Below are positions 34,476 to 42,753 of a stretch of DNA of 64,000 bases, piece by piece. Made by a program: the position numbers and the translations under genes. The notes beneath the pieces were generated by a model. The model did no database searches. It was not told where the DNA came from and was given only the letters and a program-made list of their open reading frames with translations. Each line of letters opens with the position of its first letter. Position 1 is the first letter of the stretch. The stretch is from NCBI GenBank assembly GCA_044220545.1, contig JBGAQX010000024.1:1-64000 (forward strand), written 5' to 3'. This stretch comes from Fen-999 sp044220545 (GTDB taxonomy: Bacteria; Pseudomonadota; Gammaproteobacteria; Burkholderiales; Rhodocyclaceae).

Positions 34476-37400
34476 GCCGCGCTCGCCTCCAGCGGTCTTT
34501 CGAGCAGCACCGGCGGCAGCGGCTCGCGCTCCCCGGCGAACCAGTCGGCCGACTGCCTGACGGTCTTCACCTCGACCGGGCCCGACCAGGGTGCCCAGCC
34601 GCTGGCGGGATCGAACTGGTGGATGGCGCCGGTTTCCGGATCTTTTGCCGCGACGATCACCCAGCCGTTGCCGACCAGTTCCTGCAACGGTGGCTGGCGC
34701 TGGTAGACGGCGGTGATGATGTCGAGCGTCTGCTCGATCACCACCAGCAGGCGCATCGCCTCGTGGATCTCGATCATCTGTTTGGGCAGGCCGGTGCGCA
34801 AATCCGAACCGGCGCCCTGCATGACGCCGAAGTAGCCGGCGACGTTGTGCATGATCTTGCTGCCGCAGCCGAAGGCTTCGTTGTTCACCGTCGAGAAGAA
34901 ATACTCGAGGTTGATGCCGGCGCCGACCGCGCCGTTGATCAGCAGGTGCCGTTCGAGCACCTTGCCTTCCGGGTCCTGGGTCGGATCGTAGGAGATCAGG
35001 AAGGCGCGCCGGTCGAAGTAGGCGCCGCGACTAATGGCGCGGCGACCGAAGAAGGCGCAGGCGTTGGTGACGTGGCCGAGTTCCGGGCGCGGCTGCGAGA
35101 AGTCGTTGCGGCGCCCCCAGACGTGGGCCAGCGCGCCGTCCTTGCCGATGGACAGCGGCGCCGAATAGAGGCGGCGGCAGCGTTCCTGGGCATGGGCGCC
35201 AGCGGCCTCGGCCAGCGCGCGATCCACTTCGGCGACGGCGCCCCGCAGCGACGCCGGCACGTCCTCGGCGTCGTACCAGGTGATGAGGTCGTCGGCGGTG
35301 TTGTGTTCGCCGGCGAGGAACCACGTCGATTCGGGCACGGCGATGCCGCGCTCCCTGATCAGCGCGCGCACCTCGGGGCGGTTGGCCATGGCGCAGAACA
35401 GTCGCGCGTTGGGGCCGGAGTGGCGGCCCGAGCAGGCGCCGCAATCGTAGGCCGCCATGTGCGGATTGTTGGTGCTGTTGGAGCCGTGGCCCATGATCAC
35501 CACCAGCGGCGCGAAGTCCCTGGTCAGGCCGAGGTTGGTGAGGAAGCCGGCGATGCGCTCGGCCTGCTCGGCGTCGGTAAAGCCCTGGCGCGGCTGCTCG
35601 GGCGTCGCCGGCGCCGCCGGGTCGGCGGCGTTGAGGTCCAGCCGCGTCGGCACCGCCAGCTCGAAGCCGCGCCGCAGCGCGGTGTTGAGGCTGCCGAGCG
35701 CGGCCGGCGCCAGCGAGCGCAGCAGCAGCGTGGCCAGCGCGACCGGCGCCGCCAGCGCGGTGAGCAGCGTGCCGGCGGCGATGTCGCGGCGCGTGACCTG
35801 ATGGAGGCCATCCTGCCAGCGCAGGCGGCGCGCATTGCGGCGACGGTGCTCGGCCGCCGTCGCCTCGGCGCCGGCTCTCGGCACCTCATGCACGTCGTGC
35901 GAGGGCACGATCACCGTCGGCACCACCGGGCACAACGCGGTCGGCTCGCGGTCGTCGAGGCCGTAGTAGTTCTGGAACACGGCGAAGTGCGCGGCGCCGC
36001 CAAGCGTTTCGAGCCGGGGATTCACTTCCTCAAGGTGGCGGCGCATGCCCTCCTCGCGATCGTCCATGCAGAACACCAGTTGAGCCAGCGGCCCCTGCCG
36101 GTGGCCCCGCCAGCGCCCGTGATTGGCCGTCAGGCCGGCGAAGATCTGCTGCCGATAGTGGCGTTCGTAGGCGTTGAGCCAGAGAAAGCCGCGCTGGTGC
36201 TCGTCGAGTTCGGCCAGACAGGCGAGCAGCGCTTCGGCGCCGGGGCGGCCCAGGGCGCGCAGCTCGCCACCGGGAATGCCGAGGTGCTGGGCGAGCAGGA
36301 ACAATGGCCACGCCGAGCGCGTCAGTCCGTGGCTGGCGGTCTGCTCGGCACCGGGCGCGTTGCGCCAGTTCTCGATGTGGCCGGCCAGCCATTGCCAGCG
36401 GTCGTCCGACCGCCCCAGGGCCGTATCGCCGGGTGCCGGCAGGTGCGGCTCGATCAGGTCGAGCAGCCACTCCGGCAGCCCGTCGGCCCCGCCGTCGCCA
36501 CGTTCGCCAGCGCCGCCGCTGGCGTGGCGCACCCAGAGCTCGGCCGGGTGGCGGGCGAAGTAGCCACCCAGCGCCGCCAGGTTCGCCTCGACGCCCCAGT
36601 GACGGCGGGTGATGTCCGTTGCGACCAGGCGCTCAAGCACCAGGCGCACCGCGAGGTAATCCATCATCGCCACCGGCACGTCCGATGTGCCGGCATAGCC
36701 AGGGTGGTTGTGGCGCCACAGGAACATGCCCGACCAGCCAGGCAGTTCCAGCGCCAGGCGTTCGAGATAGCCCGGCCAGCGTTGTTCCGGCAGGCCCAGC
36801 CGCGTCAGTTCGGCGACCACGGCGTCGAGGGCATTCTCGGGCAAGGCCGCCACTTGCTGACGCGCCTCGGGCAGCGTATCGAGCAGCCAGGCGATGTCCC
36901 GCGCCACGCTCCGCCGCCAGGCGGTGTAGAAGCCGAGCGGCCGCGCCGGGTTGTGCCAGGGCGCCAGGCCCTGGTCGAGATGACCAGCCAGGTGGCGCAG
37001 CAGCGCCGGCCGTACCGCTTCGAGGGCATCCTCCTCGGTCAACACCTTGAGCAGCGCGCCCAGGGTAGTGGAACAACCAAGCTGCCCGACCAGTTCGTCC
37101 CACAGGGCGGCGGCACGCACCGCCAGCGCCGGATGCGCATCGCCGGCCGCGCCATAGCCCTCCTCCGCCTCGCGGGTCGACAGCTCGAGCAGCTCCTCGG
37201 GATGACCGAAGCCATGATCGAGTCCGAGGACATCCAGGCAGGCGGCCCACAGTTCCCCAACCAGCCGCGGCTCGCCGTCGCCGCCGGCGAGCAAGCGCGT
37301 CCGGGCGGCGGGAGACAGGTCGTCCTGCCAGCGGCGCAGCGCCTGCTTCTCATCGATCTCCCATTTGAGCCGGGCCAGCGGAATCGGCGCCAAGGAGCGA

Positions 37401-37768
37401 ACGAAACTGGCCCGAAGCACCTCGCGCCGACGCACCGGACCAAGCGCCGTGGTCGCCAGGACGGCCTCCGGATCCAGTTGCCAGGCGGCGGCCAGTTGCA
37501 TCAGCGCGGCATCGAGGTCGCTGTCGTCGATGCGGCCGGCGCGATGGAACTCGCGCAGGCTGGCCTCGGGCAGCCAGGCGCGCGCGCCGGTCAGCCGGCT
37601 GGTGGCGGCCAGCGCCTCGGGAAAGGGCAGATGCTGAAAACCGTGCAGGGTGTTGTGATGCACGAAGTCGCGGATCGAGGCCTGGCTCGGCAACACGTGT
37701 TCCAGGTGATGCACGCAGTCGGCGAGGCGGTCGCGGATGTCGGTCGAACGATCTTCGTGGCCGCTCAC
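34472..37768 (-). CDS. dabA: DabA: zinc subunit of inorganic-carbon accumulation complex (DUF2309)
   Basis: 1098-aa DUF2309 protein. The zinc site known from characterised DabA (Cys-Asp-His-Cys) is preserved as C567 and D569 in VFCMDDREEGM and H761 and C776 in IMGHGSNST and AYDCGACSG; the 15-residue spacing between H and the last C matches the known protein. It starts with GTG 37768, two bases downstream of the upstream NuoM-like stop. Longer than the shorter known DabA forms; no signal peptide. Expected to convert CO2 to bicarbonate in the cytoplasm, coupled to DabB. Confidence 0.93.
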   Translation of the reverse strand: MSGHEDRSTDIRDRLADCVHHLEHVLPSQASIRDFVHHNTLHGFQHLPFPEALAATSRLTGARAWLPEASLREFHRAGRIDDSDLDAALMQLAAAWQLDPEAVLATTALGPVRRREVLRASFVRSLAPIPLARLKWEIDEKQALRRWQDDLSPAARTRLLAGGDGEPRLVGELWAACLDVLGLDHGFGHPEELLELSTREAEEGYGAAGDAHPALAVRAAALWDELVGQLGCSTTLGALLKVLTEEDALEAVRPALLRHLAGHLDQGLAPWHNPARPLGFYTAWRRSVARDIAWLLDTLPEARQQVAALPENALDAVVAELTRLGLPEQRWPGYLERLALELPGWSGMFLWRHNHPGYAGTSDVPVAMMDYLAVRLVLERLVATDITRRHWGVEANLAALGGYFARHPAELWVRHASGGAGERGDGGADGLPEWLLDLIEPHLPAPGDTALGRSDDRWQWLAGHIENWRNAPGAEQTASHGLTRSAWPLFLLAQHLGIPGGELRALGRPGAEALLACLAELDEHQRGFLWLNAYERHYRQQIFAGLTANHGRWRGHRQGPLAQLVFCMDDREEGMRRHLEEVNPRLETLGGAAHFAVFQNYYGLDDREPTALCPVVPTVIVPSHDVHEVPRAGAEATAAEHRRRNARRLRWQDGLHQVTRRDIAAGTLLTALAAPVALATLLLRSLAPAALGSLNTALRRGFELAVPTRLDLNAADPAAPATPEQPRQGFTDAEQAERIAGFLTNLGLTRDFAPLVVIMGHGSNSTNNPHMAAYDCGACSGRHSGPNARLFCAMANRPEVRALIRERGIAVPESTWFLAGEHNTADDLITWYDAEDVPASLRGAVAEVDRALAEAAGAHAQERCRRLYSAPLSIGKDGALAHVWGRRNDFSQPRPELGHVTNACAFFGRRAISRGAYFDRRAFLISYDPTQDPEGKVLERHLLINGAVGAGINLEYFFSTVNNEAFGCGSKIMHNVAGYFGVMQGAGSDLRTGLPKQMIEIHEAMRLLVVIEQTLDIITAVYQRQPPLQELVGNGWVIVAAKDPETGAIHQFDPASGWAPWSGPVEVKTVRQSADWFAGEREPLPPVLLERPLEASAA

Positions 37769-37770
37769 GG

Positions 37771-39234
37771 TCAGCCCCCGAAAAACCGCGCCAGCCGGTC
37801 CACCGAGGCGCCGACCAGCGCCAGCGCCGGTGCCGGATGGAAGCCGACGGCAAGGATGGCCAGCGAGAGCACGCCGGCGGCGGCCATCTCGTTTCGATCG
37901 AGATCGGCGACGGCGCGCATCTTGTCGCCCACCGGGCCGGTAAACAGGCGGCCCGCCGTGCGCAACGCGTAGGCCGCGCCGATCAGCAGGGACAGCGAGA
38001 GCAGCACCATCCAGCCGCCCCAGCGCTGGAAGCCGCCGACCATCGCATGCAGCTCGGCGATGAACCCGGCGGTGCCGGGCAGGCCGACGGTGGCGGTCAG
38101 GGCCAGGACCATGAAGAAGGCGAAGCGCGGCATGGTCCGCACCAGCGAGGAGTAATCGCCGATGTCGCGGGTACGGGTGCGCGCGTGGAGCAGCCCGACC
38201 AGCAGGAACAGCACGCCGGCAACCAGGCCGTGCGCCACCATCTGCATCACCGCGCCGGTCAGGCCCGCCGGGTTGAGGGTGGCCAGCCCGAGCAGCACCA
38301 CGCCCATATGCGACACGGAAGCATAGGCCAGCATGACGATCAGATCGCGCTGGCGCCAGGCCAGAATGCCGCCGTGGAGCAAGGTGACGAAGGCCAGCAC
38401 CGCCAGCCAGCCGTGCAGCGACCAGGCCGCGCCCGGCAGCGTCTCGATGGCGCGCAACAGGCCGTAGCCGCCCATCTTGAGCAGGATGCCGGAGGAGATC
38501 AGCGGCACGGCGCTCGGCGCCTCGGCATATACGAGCGGCGCCCAGCCATGCATGGGGAATACCGCCATCTTGACGCCGAAGCCGATGAACAGTCCGGCGA
38601 AGATCCAGACCTGGGTGGCGAGCGGCAGGCCGCGCGCCGCCGCGGCGATGGCGCTCATGTCGAAGCTGTGGGTGGGTACGGCGTCGTAGAGCAGCAGTAG
38701 CGCGATCAGCATGAACACCGAGCCGCCCATGGTGTAGAGCACGAAGTTGAGCGCCGCCTTCTGCCGCCGTTGGCGGTTCTGGCCGCCGAGGCGGTCGATC
38801 AGGAAGAAGAGCGGGATCAGCGTTAGTTCCCAGAAGACGTAGAACAGCGACCAGTCGCGGGCCATGAACACGCCGAGCACGGCGGTTTCGAGCAACAGCA
38901 GCAGCGAAAAGTAGAGCTTGGCGCCCTTCGTGACGCCGCTCGAGGCGACCACGGCGACCGGCATCAAGAGCGTGGCCAGCAGCACCAGCGGGAAGGAAAA
39001 GCCGTCGACGCCCAGCGAGAAGCTCGAGCCGAGGCGCTCATGCCAGGCATGGGTCTCGTAGAGCTGGATGGCCGCCTGGGTCGGGTCGAATTGCCCCAGC
39101 AACGACCAGGCAAAAACCCCCACCAGGCAGGTGGCGGCCAGCGCCGTATGCCGCAGCAGCGCGAAATTGCGCGCCGGCAGCAAGGCCACGACCACGGCAC
39201 CGAACAGGGGAAGAAGCAATAGGATGCGGAGCAT
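37771..39234 (-). CDS. NuoM-like antiporter-type subunit of the Dab operon (487 aa)
   Basis: 487-aa membrane protein with complete NuoM-type pump residues: E136 in FYVFWELTLIPLFFL, K222 in FGVKMAVFPMHGW, the lysine in GILLKMGGYGLLRA, VMLAYASVSHMGVV and the glutamate in GFIAELHAM. Start ATG 39234, 38 bases after the SulP stop. A longer in-frame reading to 41424 is a shadow of the SulP gene. It precedes dabA directly. Role in a larger Dab-type complex is inferred from position and homology. Confidence 0.87.
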   Translation of the reverse strand: MLRILLLLPLFGAVVVALLPARNFALLRHTALAATCLVGVFAWSLLGQFDPTQAAIQLYETHAWHERLGSSFSLGVDGFSFPLVLLATLLMPVAVVASSGVTKGAKLYFSLLLLLETAVLGVFMARDWSLFYVFWELTLIPLFFLIDRLGGQNRQRRQKAALNFVLYTMGGSVFMLIALLLLYDAVPTHSFDMSAIAAAARGLPLATQVWIFAGLFIGFGVKMAVFPMHGWAPLVYAEAPSAVPLISSGILLKMGGYGLLRAIETLPGAAWSLHGWLAVLAFVTLLHGGILAWRQRDLIVMLAYASVSHMGVVLLGLATLNPAGLTGAVMQMVAHGLVAGVLFLLVGLLHARTRTRDIGDYSSLVRTMPRFAFFMVLALTATVGLPGTAGFIAELHAMVGGFQRWGGWMVLLSLSLLIGAAYALRTAGRLFTGPVGDKMRAVADLDRNEMAAAGVLSLAILAVGFHPAPALALVGASVDRLARFFGG

Positions 39235-39272
39235 TTGGACAGGCTCGCCGGGGTTCGCGCGGGCTGCGTTGC

Positions 39273-41393
39273 CTATTTCTTCAGCAGGGTCGAGGCATGT
39301 TCCTTGCCAGCCGCCGACGCCGCCGCGTAGGCCGCCTCGATGGCTTGGTCGGCCGTGGCGAAGATATGCGGCCGGCCGACGTAATCGAACAGGCCGGTGG
39401 CGTGCATGACGTCGAGCACCTGTTTCTTCAGGCCGGAGAACATCACCGTAATGCCGCCGGCGCGCAGGCGTTCGACCAGGTGGTGCACCACTTCCTCGCC
39501 CGAGGCATCCAGCTCGTTGATGCCGTCGCCGACCACCAGCAGGTAGGAGACTTGCGGATTGGCGGCCACGGCTTCGAGGATGGCATCCTCGAAATAGGCA
39601 ACGTTGGCGAAGTAGAGGCGACCGTCGAAACGCACGGCGACCACGACCTTCGATTCCGGCAGCTTGTTCACCTTGACGTCGCGCAGCGTGCCATCGTGAT
39701 AGCGGCCGAGGATGGCGACGCGCGGCGACATGGTGCGGTAGAGGTACAGACCGATGGCGAGGCCGGCGCCGACCATGATGCCCTTGTCGAGATGCGGCGC
39801 GAAAGCGAGCGTGGCGACGAAGGTGACGACGGAAGCGATGCCATCGTGCTTGTTGGCCTGCCAGGCATGCTTGATGGCGCCGAAATTGATCAGGCCGATC
39901 ACCGCCATGATGATCACGGCGGCGAGCACCGCCTGCGGCAGGTGGTAGAGCAGCGGCGTCAGGAACAACAGGGTCAGCAGGACGAAGATTGCCGTGATGA
40001 CCGAGGACATGCCGGTCTTGGCCCCGGCATTGATATTCACCGCCGAGCGCGAGAAGGAGCCCGACACCGGGAAGGACTGGGTCATGGCGCCGACGATGTT
40101 CGACAGGCCCTGGCCGATCAGCTCCTGGTTGGGGTCGATCTTGTCCTTGGTCTTGGCGGCGATGGCCTTGGCGATGGAGATGGCCTCCATGAAGCCCACC
40201 AGCGAGATGACGATGGCGGCGGAAAGCAGGCTGCCGATCATGTCCCAGGAAAACTTGGGAATGCCGATCGAGGGCAGGCCTTCGGGAATCTTGCCCACCA
40301 CCTCGCCGCCGCCGGTGAGCTTGAGGCTGCCGCCGGTGGCCTTGGCGATGCGCCAGACGTTGCCGTCGGAACTCGTCCCGGCCGGCAGTTTGCCCTGGGC
40401 GTAGAACCTGGCCGGCTGACCGTCGGCGCCAGCCACCTGTTCCAGGACAAAGCTGCGCACCGCGCGGTTGCGGCGGCGATTCTCGTCCTCGCGATCCTTG
40501 AGCTGGAGATTCAGCAACTCGATCTCGTAATGCAGCGTCGCAACGTCGTGCCCGACCTCGCCGCCGGCCTTTTGCAGCTTCTTCAACTCGCCGCTCTTGG
40601 CGGCGATCTGCTCGGCAAGCTCCCTGGCCCGCGCCTCGGTGCGGACGAACTCGGCCAGCAGGGTTTGCGCCTCCGGCTCGGCGATCTGCTCCAGCGTCGC
40701 CGTGGCGTTGCGCTCGAAGCCGATTTGCCAGGAAACGATCGTGGTCACGGCGACGGCGATCAGCACGCCCGGCAGTTTGGGCGCCTTCTTGCGAATGACC
40801 CACATGATGGCGATGGCCGCCACGCCCATGACCAGCGTCGGCAGGTGAGTGTCGCCGACCAGCTTGGCCACGCCCCAGATGTCGTTGATGAAGGACTCGG
40901 AACGGCCCATGGGCACGCCGATGATCTTGTTGACCTGCGACAGGCCGATGATCATGGCCGCCGCGTTGGTGAAGCCGACGATGACCGGGTGGGAGAGGAA
41001 ATTCACCACCACGCCGAGCTTGAATACACCCAGCGCCAACTGGACGATGCCGACCATCAGCGCCAGCATGATCGCCAGGACGACGAACTGTTCGGAGCCC
41101 GGCGCGGCCAGCGGCGTCAACGACGAAGCCGTCAGGAGCGAGGCCACCGCTACCGGCCCGGTGCCAAGCTGATTGGAGGACCCCCACAGCGCCGCCACCG
41201 CCACCGGCAGGAAGGCGGCATAGAGGCCGTAGTACGGCGGCAGGCCGGCCAGTTGCGCGTAGGCCATCGACTGCGGTACCAGCACCAGGGCCACCGTCAA
41301 GCCAGCGAGGAAGTCGGCGCGGAAGAGAGTCCCCGAATAGGGAAACCAGCGCAAAAAAGGCAGAAACCGTTGCAACAAGGGAGGGAGTGTCAT
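39273..41393 (-). CDS. SulP-family anion transporter with STAS domain and coiled-coil insert
   Basis: 706-aa transporter of the SulP/SLC26 family, first gene of the Dab operon. The membrane part starts LFRADFLAGLTVALVLVPQSMAYA (residues 23-46), and a STAS domain lies at about 575-685. In cyanobacterial BicA this family takes up bicarbonate. Unusually, about 140 extra residues (229-372) interrupt the transmembrane domain; 235-315 have heptad-like coiled-coil character (EARARELAEQIAAKSGELKK). ATG 41393 follows gggagg. The substrate is inferred from the operon. Confidence 0.88.
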   Translation of the reverse strand: MTLPPLLQRFLPFLRWFPYSGTLFRADFLAGLTVALVLVPQSMAYAQLAGLPPYYGLYAAFLPVAVAALWGSSNQLGTGPVAVASLLTASSLTPLAAPGSEQFVVLAIMLALMVGIVQLALGVFKLGVVVNFLSHPVIVGFTNAAAMIIGLSQVNKIIGVPMGRSESFINDIWGVAKLVGDTHLPTLVMGVAAIAIMWVIRKKAPKLPGVLIAVAVTTIVSWQIGFERNATATLEQIAEPEAQTLLAEFVRTEARARELAEQIAAKSGELKKLQKAGGEVGHDVATLHYEIELLNLQLKDREDENRRRNRAVRSFVLEQVAGADGQPARFYAQGKLPAGTSSDGNVWRIAKATGGSLKLTGGGEVVGKIPEGLPSIGIPKFSWDMIGSLLSAAIVISLVGFMEAISIAKAIAAKTKDKIDPNQELIGQGLSNIVGAMTQSFPVSGSFSRSAVNINAGAKTGMSSVITAIFVLLTLLFLTPLLYHLPQAVLAAVIIMAVIGLINFGAIKHAWQANKHDGIASVVTFVATLAFAPHLDKGIMVGAGLAIGLYLYRTMSPRVAILGRYHDGTLRDVKVNKLPESKVVVAVRFDGRLYFANVAYFEDAILEAVAANPQVSYLLVVGDGINELDASGEEVVHHLVERLRAGGITVMFSGLKKQVLDVMHATGLFDYVGRPHIFATADQAIEAAYAAASAAGKEHASTLLKK

Positions 41394-41613
41394 CTCGGGC
41401 GGTCGCGGCGGCGCTTGGCGTCACCGTCTTAACGCAATCTTGACGGAGCTTGCCATATTAGCAGGCGACGATACTCACCCATCCAAAAGGGTTTTTATTT
41501 TCCGATCAGTGGAGCGTATTCCGCATTGCAGCATGCATTCCGCCGGAAGGACGCGATGGGGCGGCGGTCGGTCGGGCTTCTTGTAGAATGCGCTCCCTTA
41601 ACGAGGAGCACTC
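41394..41613. other. Divergent intergenic region upstream of the SulP-Dab operon
   Basis: 220 bases between the SulP start and a small membrane-protein gene. It must hold the promoter of the 20-kb minus-strand carbon operon; no site can be called with confidence. No adjacent regulator gene was found. Confidence 0.35.
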
Positions 41614-42096
41614 ATGCCCGCCGCAAACACGTTCCGCAGCATCTTCGCCTGGATGATGGGCTTTGTCGCCCTGGTCTGGATCTGGGCGGTGGCCATCATC
41701 ATGGCTTGGCCGGCGGAAAAGAATCCCCAATGGGAACCGGACTTGCGGCTGGTCGCCCACTGCGCCAACGGCGAGGCGTGCAGCGTGCCCTACGGCCAGT
41801 TGGCGGAGGCCAGGGCCAAGGGTATCTACAAGAGCCTGGTGCCGCCCGAGCCACTCGGCGAAGTGATGGAAGCCGATGCCTGGCTAAGCTGGAAGACGGC
41901 TACCGGCGAGCCCTGGCAGTACGAGGTCAAGCGGTCCTCCTGGCATTTCCAGACCACGCTGCGCTATCGCTTCGATGGCGAGACGCCAGTGCTGGTGGGC
42001 CTGAATCGCTACGACAGCGGGATACTGCTCTATGCGATTCCCGCCGCCTTCTTCACCATCCTCGGGCTGTTCCTGCGGACCATGCGCGGCGGCTAG
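41614..42096 (+). CDS. Hypothetical protein with two membrane helices
   Basis: 160-aa protein with one helix near 13-32 and another near 137-155, and an intervening soluble part with one pair of cysteines (AHCANGEACSVPYG). ATG 41614 follows a good ribosome site (aggagc). I do not recognise the family. It lies 18 bases before a cobalamin adenosyltransferase gene on the same strand, so they may form a small operon. Confidence 0.68.
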   Translation: MPAANTFRSIFAWMMGFVALVWIWAVAIIMAWPAEKNPQWEPDLRLVAHCANGEACSVPYGQLAEARAKGIYKSLVPPEPLGEVMEADAWLSWKTATGEPWQYEVKRSSWHFQTTLRYRFDGETPVLVGLNRYDSGILLYAIPAAFFTILGLFLRTMRGG

Positions 42097-42114
42097 CGGC
42101 GACGCCGGATCGAC

Positions 42115-42666
42115 ATGGGACATCGACTCTCGAAGATCTACACGCGAACCGGCGATGCCGGCACCACCGGCCTTGGCGATGGTTCCCGGGTCGGCAAGGA
42201 CGCGCCGCGCATCGCCGCGCTGGGCGATGTCGATGAACTCAATTCGGTGATCGGCCTGTTGCTTTGTGAAGATCTGCCCGCCGATGTCCGCGCAGCGCTG
42301 ATCGGCATCCAGCACGACCTGTTCGACCTCGGTGGCGAAATGTCGATTCCCGGCGCCAAACTGGTGGCGGAAAGCCAGCCAGCCCGCCTGGAGAAGATTC
42401 TGGACGGCTGGAACAGCCAGCTCGAACCGCTCAAGGAGTTCATCCTGCCTGGCGGCACGCGCGCCGCCGCCTTGACCCATCTGGCCCGCACGGTCTGCCG
42501 GCGCGCCGAGCGCAGCGTGGTGGCGCTGGCCCACAACGAGGCCGTCTCCGACGCCGGCCGGCAATACCTCAACCGGCTCTCCGACTTGCTGTTCGTCCTC
42601 GGCCGCTGGCTCAACAAGTCGGCCGGTTGCGGCGACGTGCTCTGGCAGAAGGGCAAGAACGCTTGA
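42115..42666 (+). CDS. PduO-type cob(I)alamin adenosyltransferase
   Basis: 183-aa ATP:cob(I)alamin adenosyltransferase. Diagnostic motifs are KIYTRTGDAGTTGLGDGSRV (residues 6-25), LGDVDELNSVIG, and VCRRAERSVVALA. It converts corrinoid to adenosylcobalamin, giving coenzyme B12. ATG 42115. It stands just downstream of the small membrane-protein gene. The assignment is firm. Confidence 0.93.
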   Translation: MGHRLSKIYTRTGDAGTTGLGDGSRVGKDAPRIAALGDVDELNSVIGLLLCEDLPADVRAALIGIQHDLFDLGGEMSIPGAKLVAESQPARLEKILDGWNSQLEPLKEFILPGGTRAAALTHLARTVCRRAERSVVALAHNEAVSDAGRQYLNRLSDLLFVLGRWLNKSAGCGDVLWQKGKNA

Positions 42667-42688
42667 GCTTCACCAGCGCAAGCACCCT

Positions 42689-42743
42689 TTGACACCGCCA
42701 TTTACCATGAAATATCGGACTATTAGTCCGATATTTCATGGTA
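42689..42743. promoter_or_regulatory. Promoter with 19-bp perfect palindrome upstream of ATPase gene
   Basis: Arms 42703-42721 and 42725-42743 are perfect 19-base complements with a 3-base loop (att); the left arm starts taccatgaaatatcgg. It ends 10 bases before the ATG at 42754. A -35 box ttgaca (42689-42694) with an 18-base gap to tatcgg (42713-42718) puts the palindrome over the -10 and start site, so it is a likely operator or an mRNA stem hiding the start. Confidence 0.75.
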
Positions 42744-42753
42744 CAGTCGCCGC

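Noticed and set aside
35000..37972. Very long plus-strand open frames opposite dabA
   Set aside because: High-GC antisense frames rich in Arg, Gly and Ala with no domain; the minus-strand DabA has conserved zinc ligands.
37771..41424. 1217-residue open frame spanning the NuoM-like and SulP genes
   Set aside because: Its first 730 residues are a shadow of SulP in another frame; the real gene starts at ATG 39234.
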